DNA of 64,000 nucleotides from Cellulophaga sp. Hel_I_12 (GCF_000799565.1 NZ_JUHB01000001.1:1801501-1865500), one strand, 5' to 3'; shown: positions 33,732 through 43,610, numbered from the stretch's first letter. Numbers and translations: made by a program. The notes: a model not told the origin generated them from the letters alone.

Positions 33732-33774
33732 TTTTAAAAATTTATTTTGTTTTTACACCTTTATCGAAATTTGC

Positions 33775-33804
33775 CACAAATCTTTTACATTTAAAAGATT
33801 TGTG
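33775..33804 (-). other. Perfect 12-bp intercistronic hairpin between gldM and gldN
   Basis: CACAAATCTTTT (33775-33786) pairs perfectly with AAAAGATTTGTG (33793-33804) across a 6-nt loop. There is no T run after it on the minus strand, so it is not a standard terminator. It may stabilise the gldKLM 3' end or limit read-through into gldN. Confidence 0.7.
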
Positions 33805-33827
33805 ACTCCTTCCTATAAATTTTACTT

Positions 33828-35387
33828 CTAGTTGGTAAGCTCAACCACTACTGGCGATACTTTCTTTAACTTGTACGTTTTGTTATTTGTAATATACGCT
33901 TCGATATCAAAAATCTGCACTGCATCTCCACGACCAGCTCTTTTTAAAGCCGATATAGCAGCAGCATTTAATTTGTTACCATTTACCACAACTGTTGGTT
34001 GTCCAGGAACTTTAAATTTAAAGCCACCTACTGCAAGATTTAAATCGAAATCAAAATCTTCTAAAATAGCACCTACTGTAGATATTTCTAAGTTAGATTT
34101 TGGCATTTTAGCGGTATTGGTTTCTCCTCTAATAGATCCGTTTGGTCTTGGAATATCTTTAATTCTAAATTCAGATTTTGAAGATACCACTTGACCGTCA
34201 GGTAATTTACCAGAAGCGGTAATCGTCACTGTTCTACCCGTTTGAGGATTTAATACGTACTTACTTCCACTCACCGAATTTAGTCCAGGTGCTGAAGCAC
34301 TTACTTTGTTATCCGGTATTCCTGGGATAGAAATAGACATTGGGTTAGCAACGCCACGGTATACTACATTCATTTTATCAGCTGCTATTAATGCCGCACT
34401 TGGTTTCGATATGGTGGCGAAAGAATTATTCACTACCACTGGAATTTCAACGCCATCTTGCATAAAGTACAATGTTCCTGCAACTACGTGATCTCCCGGG
34501 TTACCAGCACCTATTAGCATTTTAACGCCTCCAGCTTCAATCTTATAATCTGTTCCAGCTACTAACTTTCTACCATCAAGCGTTAATTCTGCTTTTACTG
34601 GTGTTGAAGTGTTGTCTGTTTTACTTATGATAATTTTACCATCGTATTTTTCTCCAGAATAAAAAGCTGATTTAGAACCGAAAAGTGATGTTTGAAAGTT
34701 CTTTAAAGAAACTTGATTCGTTAAGTTACCTTCTAACATTGACTTAAGCGCATCTTCTTCTGTAGATTTAATATCGGCTTGTAAAGCTGTAATTTTGGTT
34801 AAAGAAGCAATCAATGGAAAACCTTCATAATGATAATTAATCCAATCTTGCTTTGTTTTATCCTTTTTCTCAACTTTACCATTAGCATCACCAGTTTCAA
34901 ATCTAGCAATTACTGATGCCTTTAATCTTGAAGGCACTAATTCTGAAACTTTTGAACGGTAATCTTGAATTCTTTTCATGAATTCTTTACCACCTTCTGC
35001 TAAGTTATCTCCACTAAAGAATTTTTGATCTAAATAGTCTGATTTATCCATCACTTGATAATCTGTTGGGTCTTCAACACCCATCATCATTTCTTTTTTG
35101 ATAGCTTCTAGATAATCAAAATACTCTTGAGATAATTTTTGAACTTCTTGACCTTTTTTATAGTCATCAGCATATTTAGCCGCATCTTCATTAGCCTTTG
35201 TTTCAAGACCATTTAAAAAGGCTAAGTTATTATCTGCTGTCTTCGCGTTAGAAACTTCTAACTTTTCGTTCATAAGACCGAAAGCTGCTAGAACTTCTTT
35301 ACTCATATTTAGGGCAAGCATACAAATGAAAACTAGATACATTAAGTTTACCATCTTCTGCCTTGGGGATTGTTTTCCTGACGCCAT
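33828..35387 (-). CDS. gldM: GldM, type IX secretion motor subunit
   Basis: 519 residues. A short cytoplasmic start (MASGKQSPRQKMVNLMYLVF) leads into a single membrane helix (about 12-35) carrying a Glu (SKEVLAAF), expected to take part in proton-driven motion. A large periplasmic part of helical and Ig-like domains follows and spans to the GldK/GldN ring. With GldL it forms the inner-membrane motor for gliding and type IX export. It lies 55 bp after gldL. Confidence 0.96.
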   Translation of the reverse strand: MASGKQSPRQKMVNLMYLVFICMLALNMSKEVLAAFGLMNEKLEVSNAKTADNNLAFLNGLETKANEDAAKYADDYKKGQEVQKLSQEYFDYLEAIKKEMMMGVEDPTDYQVMDKSDYLDQKFFSGDNLAEGGKEFMKRIQDYRSKVSELVPSRLKASVIARFETGDANGKVEKKDKTKQDWINYHYEGFPLIASLTKITALQADIKSTEEDALKSMLEGNLTNQVSLKNFQTSLFGSKSAFYSGEKYDGKIIISKTDNTSTPVKAELTLDGRKLVAGTDYKIEAGGVKMLIGAGNPGDHVVAGTLYFMQDGVEIPVVVNNSFATISKPSAALIAADKMNVVYRGVANPMSISIPGIPDNKVSASAPGLNSVSGSKYVLNPQTGRTVTITASGKLPDGQVVSSKSEFRIKDIPRPNGSIRGETNTAKMPKSNLEISTVGAILEDFDFDLNLAVGGFKFKVPGQPTVVVNGNKLNAAAISALKRAGRGDAVQIFDIEAYITNNKTYKLKKVSPVVVELTN

Positions 35388-35442
35388 TTTTTTCTAATTA
35401 GTTTAAATTAATTTGATTTGGGTTTGTAAATAGTACTACTAA

Positions 35443-36093
35443 TTAGTTTCTATTCATAGCTGATAACATACCACCGTATACTCCATTTAAAGAAGATAAA
35501 TTAGTAGATAATGATGCCATCTGATCTTTTAAAGCCGTAGAGTTTTGAACTACTTCTTCGTTAATTGAAGCTTGTCTGCTAGCACTTTCTAATTGTACTT
35601 TGTAAAGGCTATTTAAGGATTCCATCTGCGCTGCAGCGTTCACCATTTCTTCAGAATACTTCTTCGTAGACTGCATAGCATCTACTGTAGGAGCGATACC
35701 TTTAGCAGCACCTTCAAAGTTTCTGATGCTTGTACCTAAGCTTTCCATTAAGCTTGCATCTACACCTGCTTCTTTTAATAAATCATCTAATTTTTTAGAT
35801 AAAGAAGCTTCTGATTCCTGAATATCAGCTTGCGAATTTGATCTCGCCATGCCTTCTCCACCTGATAATTCAGGATATACTAAAGACCAATCGTATTCGT
35901 CTTCTAAAGGTTCAAATGCACTAATAGCAAAAATAAGTGCTTCTGTGATCAAACCAATTGCAAGAAGTACGCCTCCGTTTAATGGACCTAACTCCCAGTG
36001 TAAAATTTTGAATAATGCACCAATAATTACGATCGATGCTCCAAGCCCATAGGCCATGTTAAATAATTTTTTTGTTGCTTTTGACTGTGCCAT
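35443..36093 (-). CDS. gldL: GldL, type IX secretion motor subunit
   Basis: 216 residues with two inner-membrane helices, at about 14-32 (GASIVIIGALFKILHWE) and 39-58 (LLAIGLITEALIFAISAFEP). The buried Glu in the second helix (ITEALIF) is the proposed proton carrier. The cytoplasmic tail is helical and Ser/Ala/Glu-rich. Five GldL surround two GldM in the known motor structure. It is placed between gldK and gldM as expected. Confidence 0.96.
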   Translation of the reverse strand: MAQSKATKKLFNMAYGLGASIVIIGALFKILHWELGPLNGGVLLAIGLITEALIFAISAFEPLEDEYDWSLVYPELSGGEGMARSNSQADIQESEASLSKKLDDLLKEAGVDASLMESLGTSIRNFEGAAKGIAPTVDAMQSTKKYSEEMVNAAAQMESLNSLYKVQLESASRQASINEEVVQNSTALKDQMASLSTNLSSLNGVYGGMLSAMNRN

Positions 36094-36185
36094 AATGTTA
36101 ATTTAATTTTAGGTTAATGTGAATAAAAATAAGGATTTGGTTTTAATTTAATTTGACTTTATTTAATTTGTTGTTTACTTGATAT

Positions 36186-37547
36186 TTAAGGTCTGTTTAA
36201 AGGCTTGTTTTCTTCAACGCCCATATAATCTTGAACGGTTCTAAAACCTACATAACTACGTGCGGAATCTTGGTATTCATAATCTCTTGTACTCACTTGT
36301 AAAAAGTAAGCTACATCTTTCCATGAACCACCACGAATTACTTTTCTTGCATTTTGACCTGAACCTGCATTTGGATTCATTGTGGATACATACTCGTAAG
36401 AGTTAGGATCATAGCTAGAGTCTGTCCATTCTGATACGTTCCCCGCCATGTTGTATAAGTTGTAATCATTAGGCTCGAACGATTTTGCTTCTACAGTATA
36501 TAGCGCTGTATCTGCGGCATAATCTCCACGTTGTGGTTTAAAGTTTGCCATAAAGCAACCCGTATCACTTATAACGTAAGGACCACCCCAAGGGTAACTT
36601 CCTCCTTCAATACCACCTCTTGCAGCATATTCCCATTCTGCCTCAGTAGGTAATCTAAACTGATTTACGAATTGTTTTCCTGCCGATTTTTGGTCGTCAT
36701 TTTTAAATTTCGTTCTCCAGTTACAAAAGGCTTTAGCTTGTTTCCAAGTCACGCCAACTACTGGATAATCACTATAGGCATCATGCCAGAAATAATCATT
36801 ATGCATGGGTTCGTTATACGAGTATGCAAAATCTCTAATCCAAACTGTGGTATCAGGATAAATCTCTAATTCTTCTTGTTTGATAAAATCTTTTCTACTG
36901 CCTTTGCCTTTCGCACGAGCAGCAGCTTCAATATCCATCCAAGAATATTTGTATTTTAATTGTGTAACATCGATAGTACGTTGCCCATTATAAGACTCTT
37001 CTTCAGGGATGTATAATTTATCCATCACCTCAACATAGTACTCATCTGGGTATTCTGAGGTTTCCCAGATTAGATCTTCATCTAAGTTAAGCGCACGACC
37101 TTCATAATCCAGTCCTGCATAATTATCCGCCATATACTTTTCATACGCCGATAAATTTTCTTCGTCAGCATCTTTAAATGCATATTCTCCAATACCCCCA
37201 TCAGCCGGTCCTAAACCTAGTTCGTCAGCTAAAATTGCAAGTTTGGTTCTTACGATAGAATCACGTACCCATTCTACAAATTGTCGGTACTCACTGTTCG
37301 TAATTTCAGTATCGTCCATATAAAAGGAGCGTACGGTAACTGTTTTGGTTGGCGCATTGAGAATTTGAGCTTGATCTTCTTCACTCTTACCCATAATATA
37401 GGATCCCTGAGGAATTAGCTCCATACCATAAGGCTTTTCTGGATACCATTTTTTTCCCTGAGCTCCAACTAATTCTCCTTTTGTTTTTGACCCACAACTG
37501 CTGAGTAAAAACGCAAACGCTATAGATGATAACAATAGCTTCTTCAT
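36186..37547 (-). CDS. gldK: GldK, type IX secretion outer-membrane lipoprotein
   Basis: 453 residues from ATG 37547, giving a lipoprotein signal with lipobox LSSC at Cys18. An upstream in-frame ATG at 37592 would spoil this. The body has the formylglycine-generating-enzyme (SUMF1) fold: IPQGSYIMG, RLPTEAEWEYAARGG, GNVSEWTDSSYD and RKVIRGGSWKD. It lacks the catalytic cysteines and acts structurally, forming with GldN the periplasmic ring of the type IX system. First gene of the operon; 119 bp separates it from the arginase-fold gene upstream. Confidence 0.96.
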   Translation of the reverse strand: MKKLLLSSIAFAFLLSSCGSKTKGELVGAQGKKWYPEKPYGMELIPQGSYIMGKSEEDQAQILNAPTKTVTVRSFYMDDTEITNSEYRQFVEWVRDSIVRTKLAILADELGLGPADGGIGEYAFKDADEENLSAYEKYMADNYAGLDYEGRALNLDEDLIWETSEYPDEYYVEVMDKLYIPEEESYNGQRTIDVTQLKYKYSWMDIEAAARAKGKGSRKDFIKQEELEIYPDTTVWIRDFAYSYNEPMHNDYFWHDAYSDYPVVGVTWKQAKAFCNWRTKFKNDDQKSAGKQFVNQFRLPTEAEWEYAARGGIEGGSYPWGGPYVISDTGCFMANFKPQRGDYAADTALYTVEAKSFEPNDYNLYNMAGNVSEWTDSSYDPNSYEYVSTMNPNAGSGQNARKVIRGGSWKDVAYFLQVSTRDYEYQDSARSYVGFRTVQDYMGVEENKPLNRP

Positions 37548-37666
37548 ACTTTCGGTTAAATTTCGATTAAGACTGTAATTTGATAAACACATTTGTTACT
37601 CTCTAAAACTATGTTTTGATTGTTTTATTGTGTTTAATTGTATTATACTTCAAAAAATATTTTTAA

Positions 37667-38824
37667 TTAATTAAATCCTTTTTTATAGGCTTTAAACCAT
37701 CGTTCAGGAATTATTTGATTACAAGCATCGTAATAATCCTGTTCCATGCAAGGTAATAACGCAGAGGAGTTTGATTTATTATGTGAAGTTAAAATAGTTG
37801 GTACTTCTACCCACCAACGACTTGTGAGATTACTTTTGTAGTAGATTAAATCTTCATCGTCTGTTGGTACTATAAATTTGGTGAAGTCTTCCGAGTTAAT
37901 AAAAGGAGATTCTAGTACTCTATAGTTGTGCCCTTCTATGAAATACCATAGTATTTGAGCAATTAATTGGTATGCTTGTGGGGTGTTGTCGGACTCATAG
38001 ACCCCAAAAACATTTACTTTATCGCTAATACCTGCATATCTTGCAATAGCGCAAATTTCTTTTCCAGTAAATCCGTTGGGTGAAAAATTTTCAGACATGG
38101 AAATTTCGCTGGCCTTTACCGCTCTAAGGTCAATGCTTACAATATTTGCATCTCTAAGCACAGGTTCTGCTAGGCCGATATCCGAAGAAATTTCACCTAA
38201 TCGATAGGCGTCAAAAAACAAACGCTCCATTAAATCGATCTCTTCTTGGGCACAAAAATAACTTTGATAGCCTAAATTAGAAAAATTAAAAAGGTTCGTA
38301 GGCTTGTCTGTTATAATTTTACTCATGTACGAGTGTGAAGAAATAAGATCATCTTCAGCACCAAAATCAAATCGGCTATCTACAGCCACCAGGTTGACCA
38401 TATTTCGCAAACCATCAAAAGCCCTATAGGTCGGGTAGGTAATATCTTGTGTGGCACCGATAACAATAGCGACAATATTTTCCTCTAAAAGTTCGGCAAT
38501 TATTTCTTTTACTACGAAATAGGTGTCATTTACTTCTTCCCCTTCTTCTATATCGCCCAAATCCACAATGGTTCCGTTCCAGTTTCCCATCATCAACTTG
38601 TACAACTGAAGCCTTATTGCAGATAAATTTAAGCCCTCCGTTTTTTTTTCGAAAGCGTTTCTTGATTCATTTACACCAATGATAGCAAAGGAAGCGTTGG
38701 CGAGTACTGGTAAGCCTTTACGCTCCGTATGTTTATGAATTTTATTCCCTAAGGCTTGTAAAGGTAATAATTCGCAATGCGCCAATAGTTTATCATGAAC
38801 TGGAACTAAAAAATCAAATGCCAT
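37667..38824 (-). CDS. Arginase-fold (ureohydrolase) protein with degraded metal site
   Basis: 385 residues, usually annotated as formimidoylglutamase. The ureohydrolase fold is recognisable, but manganese ligands are missing. GGDHS is replaced by GATQD (His to Gln). DAHTD is replaced by DSRFD (central His to Arg). SFDVDGLDP is replaced by SIDLRAVKA (second Asp to Arg). An active dinuclear Mn centre is therefore unlikely, and the protein is probably a non-catalytic relative with a binding or structural role. It lies directly upstream of gldK on the same strand, 119 bp away, which may mean cotranscription with type IX genes. A full -7 box (TAAATTTG) is at 38928-38921. Confidence 0.8.
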   Translation of the reverse strand: MAFDFLVPVHDKLLAHCELLPLQALGNKIHKHTERKGLPVLANASFAIIGVNESRNAFEKKTEGLNLSAIRLQLYKLMMGNWNGTIVDLGDIEEGEEVNDTYFVVKEIIAELLEENIVAIVIGATQDITYPTYRAFDGLRNMVNLVAVDSRFDFGAEDDLISSHSYMSKIITDKPTNLFNFSNLGYQSYFCAQEEIDLMERLFFDAYRLGEISSDIGLAEPVLRDANIVSIDLRAVKASEISMSENFSPNGFTGKEICAIARYAGISDKVNVFGVYESDNTPQAYQLIAQILWYFIEGHNYRVLESPFINSEDFTKFIVPTDDEDLIYYKSNLTSRWWVEVPTILTSHNKSNSSALLPCMEQDYYDACNQIIPERWFKAYKKGFN

Positions 38825-38920
38825 TCTTTATGGGGTGTTGGGTAAACATGTTTAAGGTTAGTGGTTCATTCATTAAGAATAAAAACTCCTATCCATTTCA
38901 ATTTTGCCTAATTGGTATTT

Positions 38921-38928
38921 CAAATTTA
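38921..38928 (-). promoter_or_regulatory. -7 box upstream of the arginase-fold gene
   Basis: TAAATTTG on the minus strand, full match. It predicts a leader of about 90 nt. A 12-bp palindrome, TAAACATGTTTA (38843-38854), lies within that leader. Confidence 0.45.
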
Positions 38929-38961
38929 GTATTTTTTGAACTTGCGCTTGAATTTTAAAAT

Positions 38962-41466
38962 TTATTTTTTCTTCGCTTTGGCTTTTGGTTTGGCTTTTGT
39001 TGATGCTTTCTTTTTGGGTGTCTTAGCCTCAATCATTTTTTGAGCTTGTTCTAAGGTGATTTTTGTGGCATCCACATCTTTGGATAATTCTATCTTAATT
39101 TTACCCTTTAAAATAGTATGTCTACCCCATCGTGCTTTTTCAACACGAATACCTTCTTCTTCCCAATTATGGATGACCTTATCTATTTCTTTTTGCTTTT
39201 TAGTTTCAATAAGTTCTTTGATATCTTCTTTTGACAGCGTATCAAAGTCGTACTTTTTACTTACATTGATAAACATCCCATCCCACTTGATAAAAGGTCC
39301 AAAACGCCCTGTTCCTTTGGTTACTTCTTTATTTTCATAGGTGGCTATAGGTGCGTCTGCTTTTTCTTTGGCTACAATAAGTGCAATAGCCTCATCAATT
39401 TCTATGTCAAATGCGCTATCTCCTTTTTCAAGAGAAACAAATTTATCGCCGTATTTCACATAGGGTCCAAAGCGACCAACATTCGCCAGTATTTCTTCTC
39501 CTTTATAAGTACCTAGGGTTCTAGGTAATTTAAAAAGCTCCATCGCTTCTTCAAAAGTGATGTTATTCAAGGATTGGTCTGGCAGCAAACTCGCAAAAAC
39601 AGGTTTTTCTTCTTCTTCCGCCGTTCCTATTTGTACCATGGGTCCAAACCTACCCAAACGAACTAATACTTGCCTTCCTGATTTTGGATCTGTACCTAAA
39701 ATACGCTCCCCACTTGCCCTGTCGGCATTCTCCTCTACATCTAATACCTTTGGATGAAAATCTTTGTAAAAATTTTTCATCACTTTTTGCCAATCTTCTT
39801 TACCCTCGGCTATATCATCAAAATCTTCTTCGACTTTAGCCGTAAAGTTGTATTCCATAATACCTGAAAAATGACTCACTAAAAAGTCTGTAACAATCAT
39901 CCCAATATCCGTAGGCACCAATTTTCCTTTGTCAGAGCCTACATTTTCAGTTAAATTATTCGTTTTTATAGCATTATTTTCCAGGACTAACTGAGTGTAT
40001 TTGCGCTCAACGCCCTCAATAGTTCCTTTTTCCACATAGCCTCTATTTTGTACGGTAGAAATAGTGGGTGCATAGGTCGATGGTCGCCCAATTCCCAATT
40101 CTTCTAATTTTTTTACTAAGGAGGCTTCTGTAAACCTATAAGGCGGTCTTGAAAACCGTTCTGTCGCTGTGATATAATTATTAATTAGCGCTTCACCTTC
40201 TTTCATCGCTGGCAGCATTCCTTCCTGTTCTTCTGACAGATCTTCATCATCTAGATCTTCCATATAAACCTTTAGGAAGCCATCGAATTTAATCACCTCA
40301 CCATTGGCAGAAAATTCTTCTTGATGTCCTGAACAGCTTATTTTTACATTGGTTCGTTCCAGTTCAGCATCACTCATTTGAGAAGCTAAGGTACGCTTCC
40401 ATATAAGTTCGTATAATTTTTCTTGATCGCGCTCAAGAGAAACGTTTTGCAGTTTCATGTCTGTTGGACGGATCGCTTCGTGCGCTTCTTGTGCGCCCTT
40501 GCTTTTACCTTTAAAATTACGCGTATTGCTATACTTCTTGCCATAATTTTCCACAATGGCTTCTTTGGCAGCGTCTAAAGCTTCTTTTGATAAGTTAACA
40601 CTATCGGTTCTCATATAGGTGATAAGCCCTGCCTCGTACAAACGCTGTGCTACTTGCATGGTGCGGCCTACTGAAAAGTATAATTTTCGCGAAGCTTCTT
40701 GTTGTAAGGTGGACGTGGTAAAGGGGGCTGCGGGTGATTTTTTTGCAGGTTTCTTGTCTAAGTTGGCGACCACAAAATCAGCCTTCATATTTTGCTTTAA
40801 AAAAGCTTCTGCTTCTTTTTGCGAAGAAAATGTTTTGTTCAATTTGGCTGAAAATACACTGCCTTCAATAGTTTTAAATTGAGCCGTTATTTTATAGGAT
40901 GCTTCTGTTTTAAAACTATCAATGTCTCGTTCTCGTTCCACAATTAAGCGAACAGCTACAGATTGTACCCTACCCGCAGATAAGCCTGGTTTTATTTTTT
41001 TCCATAATACGGGCGAAAGCTCATAGCCTACCAACCTATCCAGTACACGCCTTGCCTGTTGTGCATTTACTAAATCGTAATTTATTTCTCGAGGGTTTTC
41101 TATAGCCTTTAAAATAGCCGCTTTGGTAATACTATTAAATACAATACGCTTGGTTTTCGATTTTTCTAATCCCAACTCTTGTTCTAAATGCCAAGAAATG
41201 GCTTCACCCTCGCGATCCTCATCACTCGCTAACCATATTGTATCTGCCTTTTTTGCTAAATCTTTTAATTTTTTTACTAAGGGCGCTTTATCTTTACTGA
41301 CAATATATTTTGCACTAAAATTATTGTCCACATCTACTCCAAGTTCTTTCGAAGGTAAATCAGCAATGTGCCCGAAACTAGATTCGACCTTAAAGTCTTT
41401 TCCTAAAAATTTTTCGATTGTTTTTGCTTTTGCTGGTGACTCTACGATAACTAAATTCTTTGCCAT
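38962..41466 (-). CDS. topA: DNA topoisomerase I (type IA)
   Basis: 834 residues. The TOPRIM domain opens with VIVESPAKAKTIEKFLG and includes ASDEDREGEAISWH. The active-site Tyr lies in GLITYMRTDSVNLS. Instead of zinc fingers, the C-terminal part has repeats around GRFGPMVQIG, GRFGPYVKYG, GRFGPFIKWDG and a last WGRHTILKG, and ends in a Lys-rich tail. It relaxes negative supercoils and is essential or nearly so. It has its own -7 box at 41493-41486. Confidence 0.97.
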   Translation of the reverse strand: MAKNLVIVESPAKAKTIEKFLGKDFKVESSFGHIADLPSKELGVDVDNNFSAKYIVSKDKAPLVKKLKDLAKKADTIWLASDEDREGEAISWHLEQELGLEKSKTKRIVFNSITKAAILKAIENPREINYDLVNAQQARRVLDRLVGYELSPVLWKKIKPGLSAGRVQSVAVRLIVERERDIDSFKTEASYKITAQFKTIEGSVFSAKLNKTFSSQKEAEAFLKQNMKADFVVANLDKKPAKKSPAAPFTTSTLQQEASRKLYFSVGRTMQVAQRLYEAGLITYMRTDSVNLSKEALDAAKEAIVENYGKKYSNTRNFKGKSKGAQEAHEAIRPTDMKLQNVSLERDQEKLYELIWKRTLASQMSDAELERTNVKISCSGHQEEFSANGEVIKFDGFLKVYMEDLDDEDLSEEQEGMLPAMKEGEALINNYITATERFSRPPYRFTEASLVKKLEELGIGRPSTYAPTISTVQNRGYVEKGTIEGVERKYTQLVLENNAIKTNNLTENVGSDKGKLVPTDIGMIVTDFLVSHFSGIMEYNFTAKVEEDFDDIAEGKEDWQKVMKNFYKDFHPKVLDVEENADRASGERILGTDPKSGRQVLVRLGRFGPMVQIGTAEEEEKPVFASLLPDQSLNNITFEEAMELFKLPRTLGTYKGEEILANVGRFGPYVKYGDKFVSLEKGDSAFDIEIDEAIALIVAKEKADAPIATYENKEVTKGTGRFGPFIKWDGMFINVSKKYDFDTLSKEDIKELIETKKQKEIDKVIHNWEEEGIRVEKARWGRHTILKGKIKIELSKDVDATKITLEQAQKMIEAKTPKKKASTKAKPKAKAKKK

Positions 41467-41485
41467 TAAGTAATTTTTGGTTTTA

Positions 41486-41493
41486 CAAAAGTA
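41486..41493 (-). promoter_or_regulatory. -7 box of topA
   Basis: TACTTTTG on the minus strand, full match, 19 nt before the topA ATG. Predicted leader of about 15 nt. Confidence 0.55.
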
Positions 41494-41561
41494 TATGAAT
41501 TTTTTTATTTAATGGGCTACCCTAAGCATATAGCTTTAAAATCGATTTCATAGAGCATAAA

Positions 41562-41588
41562 AAAACACGCTTAAAATCAGCGTGTTTT
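41562..41588 (-). terminator. Terminator after the LVIVD lipoprotein gene
   Basis: A 10-bp stem, AAAACACGCT with AGCGTGTTTT, and a 7-nt loop. The plus-strand A run on its left gives the T tract on the minus strand. It follows the LVIVD gene by 28 bp. Confidence 0.75.
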
Positions 41589-41615
41589 AGGTTTTGATCA
41601 GCCAATTTTATAGTA

Positions 41616-42866
41616 CTATTTTAAAGACAAGGTACTTAATAGTGTAATTTTATTTTCTAAATATTCATATTGATATAACATTTCATCACCAACCATTAAC
41701 AAACCATGCTCTAAAGGAATGACATCAAAGGCTTTTAGGTCTTTGAAATGATTTAGCGACTTTAAATTCATTACATCAGTTTTATCGTATACTTTCAAGC
41801 CCGAATCACCGTCACAAACAAAAATTTTATTTTCTTTTATACCCAATCCGTAAGGGCCATCCATGGCATAAGATTTCAATAAGGTTGGATGACTTAGATC
41901 TTTGATATCAATGATTAACAAGGCGCTCTCAGCTGCTCCGCAGGCATTACCGCCTCTCAAGGTTACATAGGCATAATTTTCATCAGCAACTACAGGGTCG
42001 CAAGCGGTACCATGAGTAAATTCTGAGACTAAAGCAGGTGTTGCAGGGTTGCTTATCGCATAAATGTACATCCCTATTCTACTTCCTAAAAATAAATTTT
42101 CTCCTAAATTAAATATGGTTTCAATTTGAAATCCCGCAAATACCGGTTCTAAAGCTTGAGGGTTTTTGGGATCTTGAATATTAAAAATATTAATGTTATT
42201 CTGATCAACGGCATATAAATAATCAGCAACAATTTTAAAACGAGCTAAGGAGCCACCTTGCCCCACAGTTCCCGCTTCACTGCTATTCATGGTATTTACG
42301 AGTGCAAAGTCCCAACCTCCAAAACGATTTTGTGTTTCTGATATTAATCTACGCTCCGTGACGGTTTGCCAACCAATCAATATTTCTGTATCATAATCAT
42401 AGTTCGTATTTTCAAATACATCCACTTCTGTAGGCCAATTTACATAGCCATTTAAAACATTTTCTAAGCGATTGATTACTTTAATAGCTTCCATATTAGA
42501 AATGTCAATCACCACCAAATCAGTTAAGCTATCGGCATACAGCAGATCGTTTTTTACGGATATATCAACATTCCCTGGAATTTTAATATAGGCGATTTTT
42601 CTAGGTGATTTAGGATTGCTATTATTAATGATATGTATTCCTTGATATTTATCGTTAATAAAAATTAGATTCTTATACACGTAAATTTTACCTGACTCCT
42701 CAATAAATTTTGGAGGCAAAATTTGTACACTATTTTTAAATTCTTCTTTAGAAATCGTTAAAGGTTTTGCTACAAGGTAATCTGCATACAGGCTATCATC
42801 TTCATCGGTACAAGAAACTAAACTTATCGTAAGCATACTTAAAAATAAGAGCATACACTTTTTCAT
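41616..42866 (-). CDS. LVIVD-repeat lipoprotein
   Basis: 416 residues. The lipobox LVSC has Cys19. The mature part has repeated beta-propeller blades with DLVVIDISNMEAIKVI, NINIFNIQDPKNPQAL, MYIYAISNPATPALV and LLIIDIKDLSHPTLL, the LVIVD repeat pattern. Such proteins are surface or periplasmic and may bind cell-surface partners. The function is not known. Its own start has no clear -7 box. A methyltransferase gene lies 63 bp upstream on the same strand. Confidence 0.85.
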   Translation of the reverse strand: MKKCMLLFLSMLTISLVSCTDEDDSLYADYLVAKPLTISKEEFKNSVQILPPKFIEESGKIYVYKNLIFINDKYQGIHIINNSNPKSPRKIAYIKIPGNVDISVKNDLLYADSLTDLVVIDISNMEAIKVINRLENVLNGYVNWPTEVDVFENTNYDYDTEILIGWQTVTERRLISETQNRFGGWDFALVNTMNSSEAGTVGQGGSLARFKIVADYLYAVDQNNINIFNIQDPKNPQALEPVFAGFQIETIFNLGENLFLGSRIGMYIYAISNPATPALVSEFTHGTACDPVVADENYAYVTLRGGNACGAAESALLIIDIKDLSHPTLLKSYAMDGPYGLGIKENKIFVCDGDSGLKVYDKTDVMNLKSLNHFKDLKAFDVIPLEHGLLMVGDEMLYQYEYLENKITLLSTLSLK

Positions 42867-42929
42867 GTCGATTTTTATTTAATTGGTTATTTCTTAGATG
42901 CTTAAAGTTTAATTAGGTTGCGCTAGATT

Positions 42930-43610
42930 TCAAAAGTTTTGATAAAGTATCGTTTTAAGAACACTTTTAGTATCGATGGGTAGTTCTAAGAGCGTTTCTT
43001 GTCGTAAAGGCTTAAAATTAAAAGGCTTTTCGGTGAGCACCACACCACTTTTAAGTTTTAAACGGTTTCCTTGTCCTGTAACCAAGTCCAAATTAGGCGT
43101 AAAAGCAAATGACGGTATATGTTCTGTGATGATGAAGTATGTATAGCCTCGCAATTTTGATGTGACTTCTAAAATTTCAGCATTAGAGAGGTGTTGCAGT
43201 ACTTGCCTAACGATGGCAACATCGGCCTTTGGTAGATCATCTTTACAAACATCTAAGGTTTTAAAAGTCAGATTTTGATCTTTATAAACCAACTTGTTTC
43301 GTTCAATTAAATCGTCGACAATATCAATGGCAAAATATTCTTTAGCAAAGCTCACCAATTGATGCCCCACATTAAAATCACCACAACCCAAATCGCATAC
43401 GGTGATAGGGGCTTCAAAGCCTTTTAAAAAATTTTTTACAACTTCAACATAAGGGTTTACAAGGGCTAGGCTATGAGAACCATCGCCAGAATAAAAATCA
43501 AACTCCGCGCCTCCCCACATACTTTTTTCATAAATCTGATGCATTACCGCTTGAGTAGGCCATCTTTTTTTAGATTTTTGAGTTTTTCTTTGAGGGCTCA
43601 TAAAAGTCAC
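42930..43610 (-). CDS. Class I SAM-dependent methyltransferase
   Basis: 226 residues. The SAM-binding motif I is VCDLGCGDFNVG, followed by YFAIDIVDDLIERN (motif II) and VAIVRQVLQHLSNAEI (motif post-II). The N-terminal 25 residues are basic. The substrate is not recognisable. It is divergent from miaB, with the miaB promoter in the 151 bp between the two start codons. Confidence 0.85.
   Translation of the reverse strand: MTFMSPQRKTQKSKKRWPTQAVMHQIYEKSMWGGAEFDFYSGDGSHSLALVNPYVEVVKNFLKGFEAPITVCDLGCGDFNVGHQLVSFAKEYFAIDIVDDLIERNKLVYKDQNLTFKTLDVCKDDLPKADVAIVRQVLQHLSNAEILEVTSKLRGYTYFIITEHIPSFAFTPNLDLVTGQGNRLKLKSGVVLTEKPFNFKPLRQETLLELPIDTKSVLKTILYQNF

Noticed and set aside
37555..37605. Fifth Crp/Fnr-type site upstream of gldK (AACAC-ATTT-GTTAC)
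   Set aside because: Only one half-site fits, and the octamer 33 bp away matches TAnnTTTG at too few fixed bases.
38843..38854. Palindrome TAAACATGTTTA as an operator of the arginase-fold gene
   Set aside because: AT-rich 12-mers of this kind arise by chance, it lies downstream of the predicted transcript start, and no second copy was seen.
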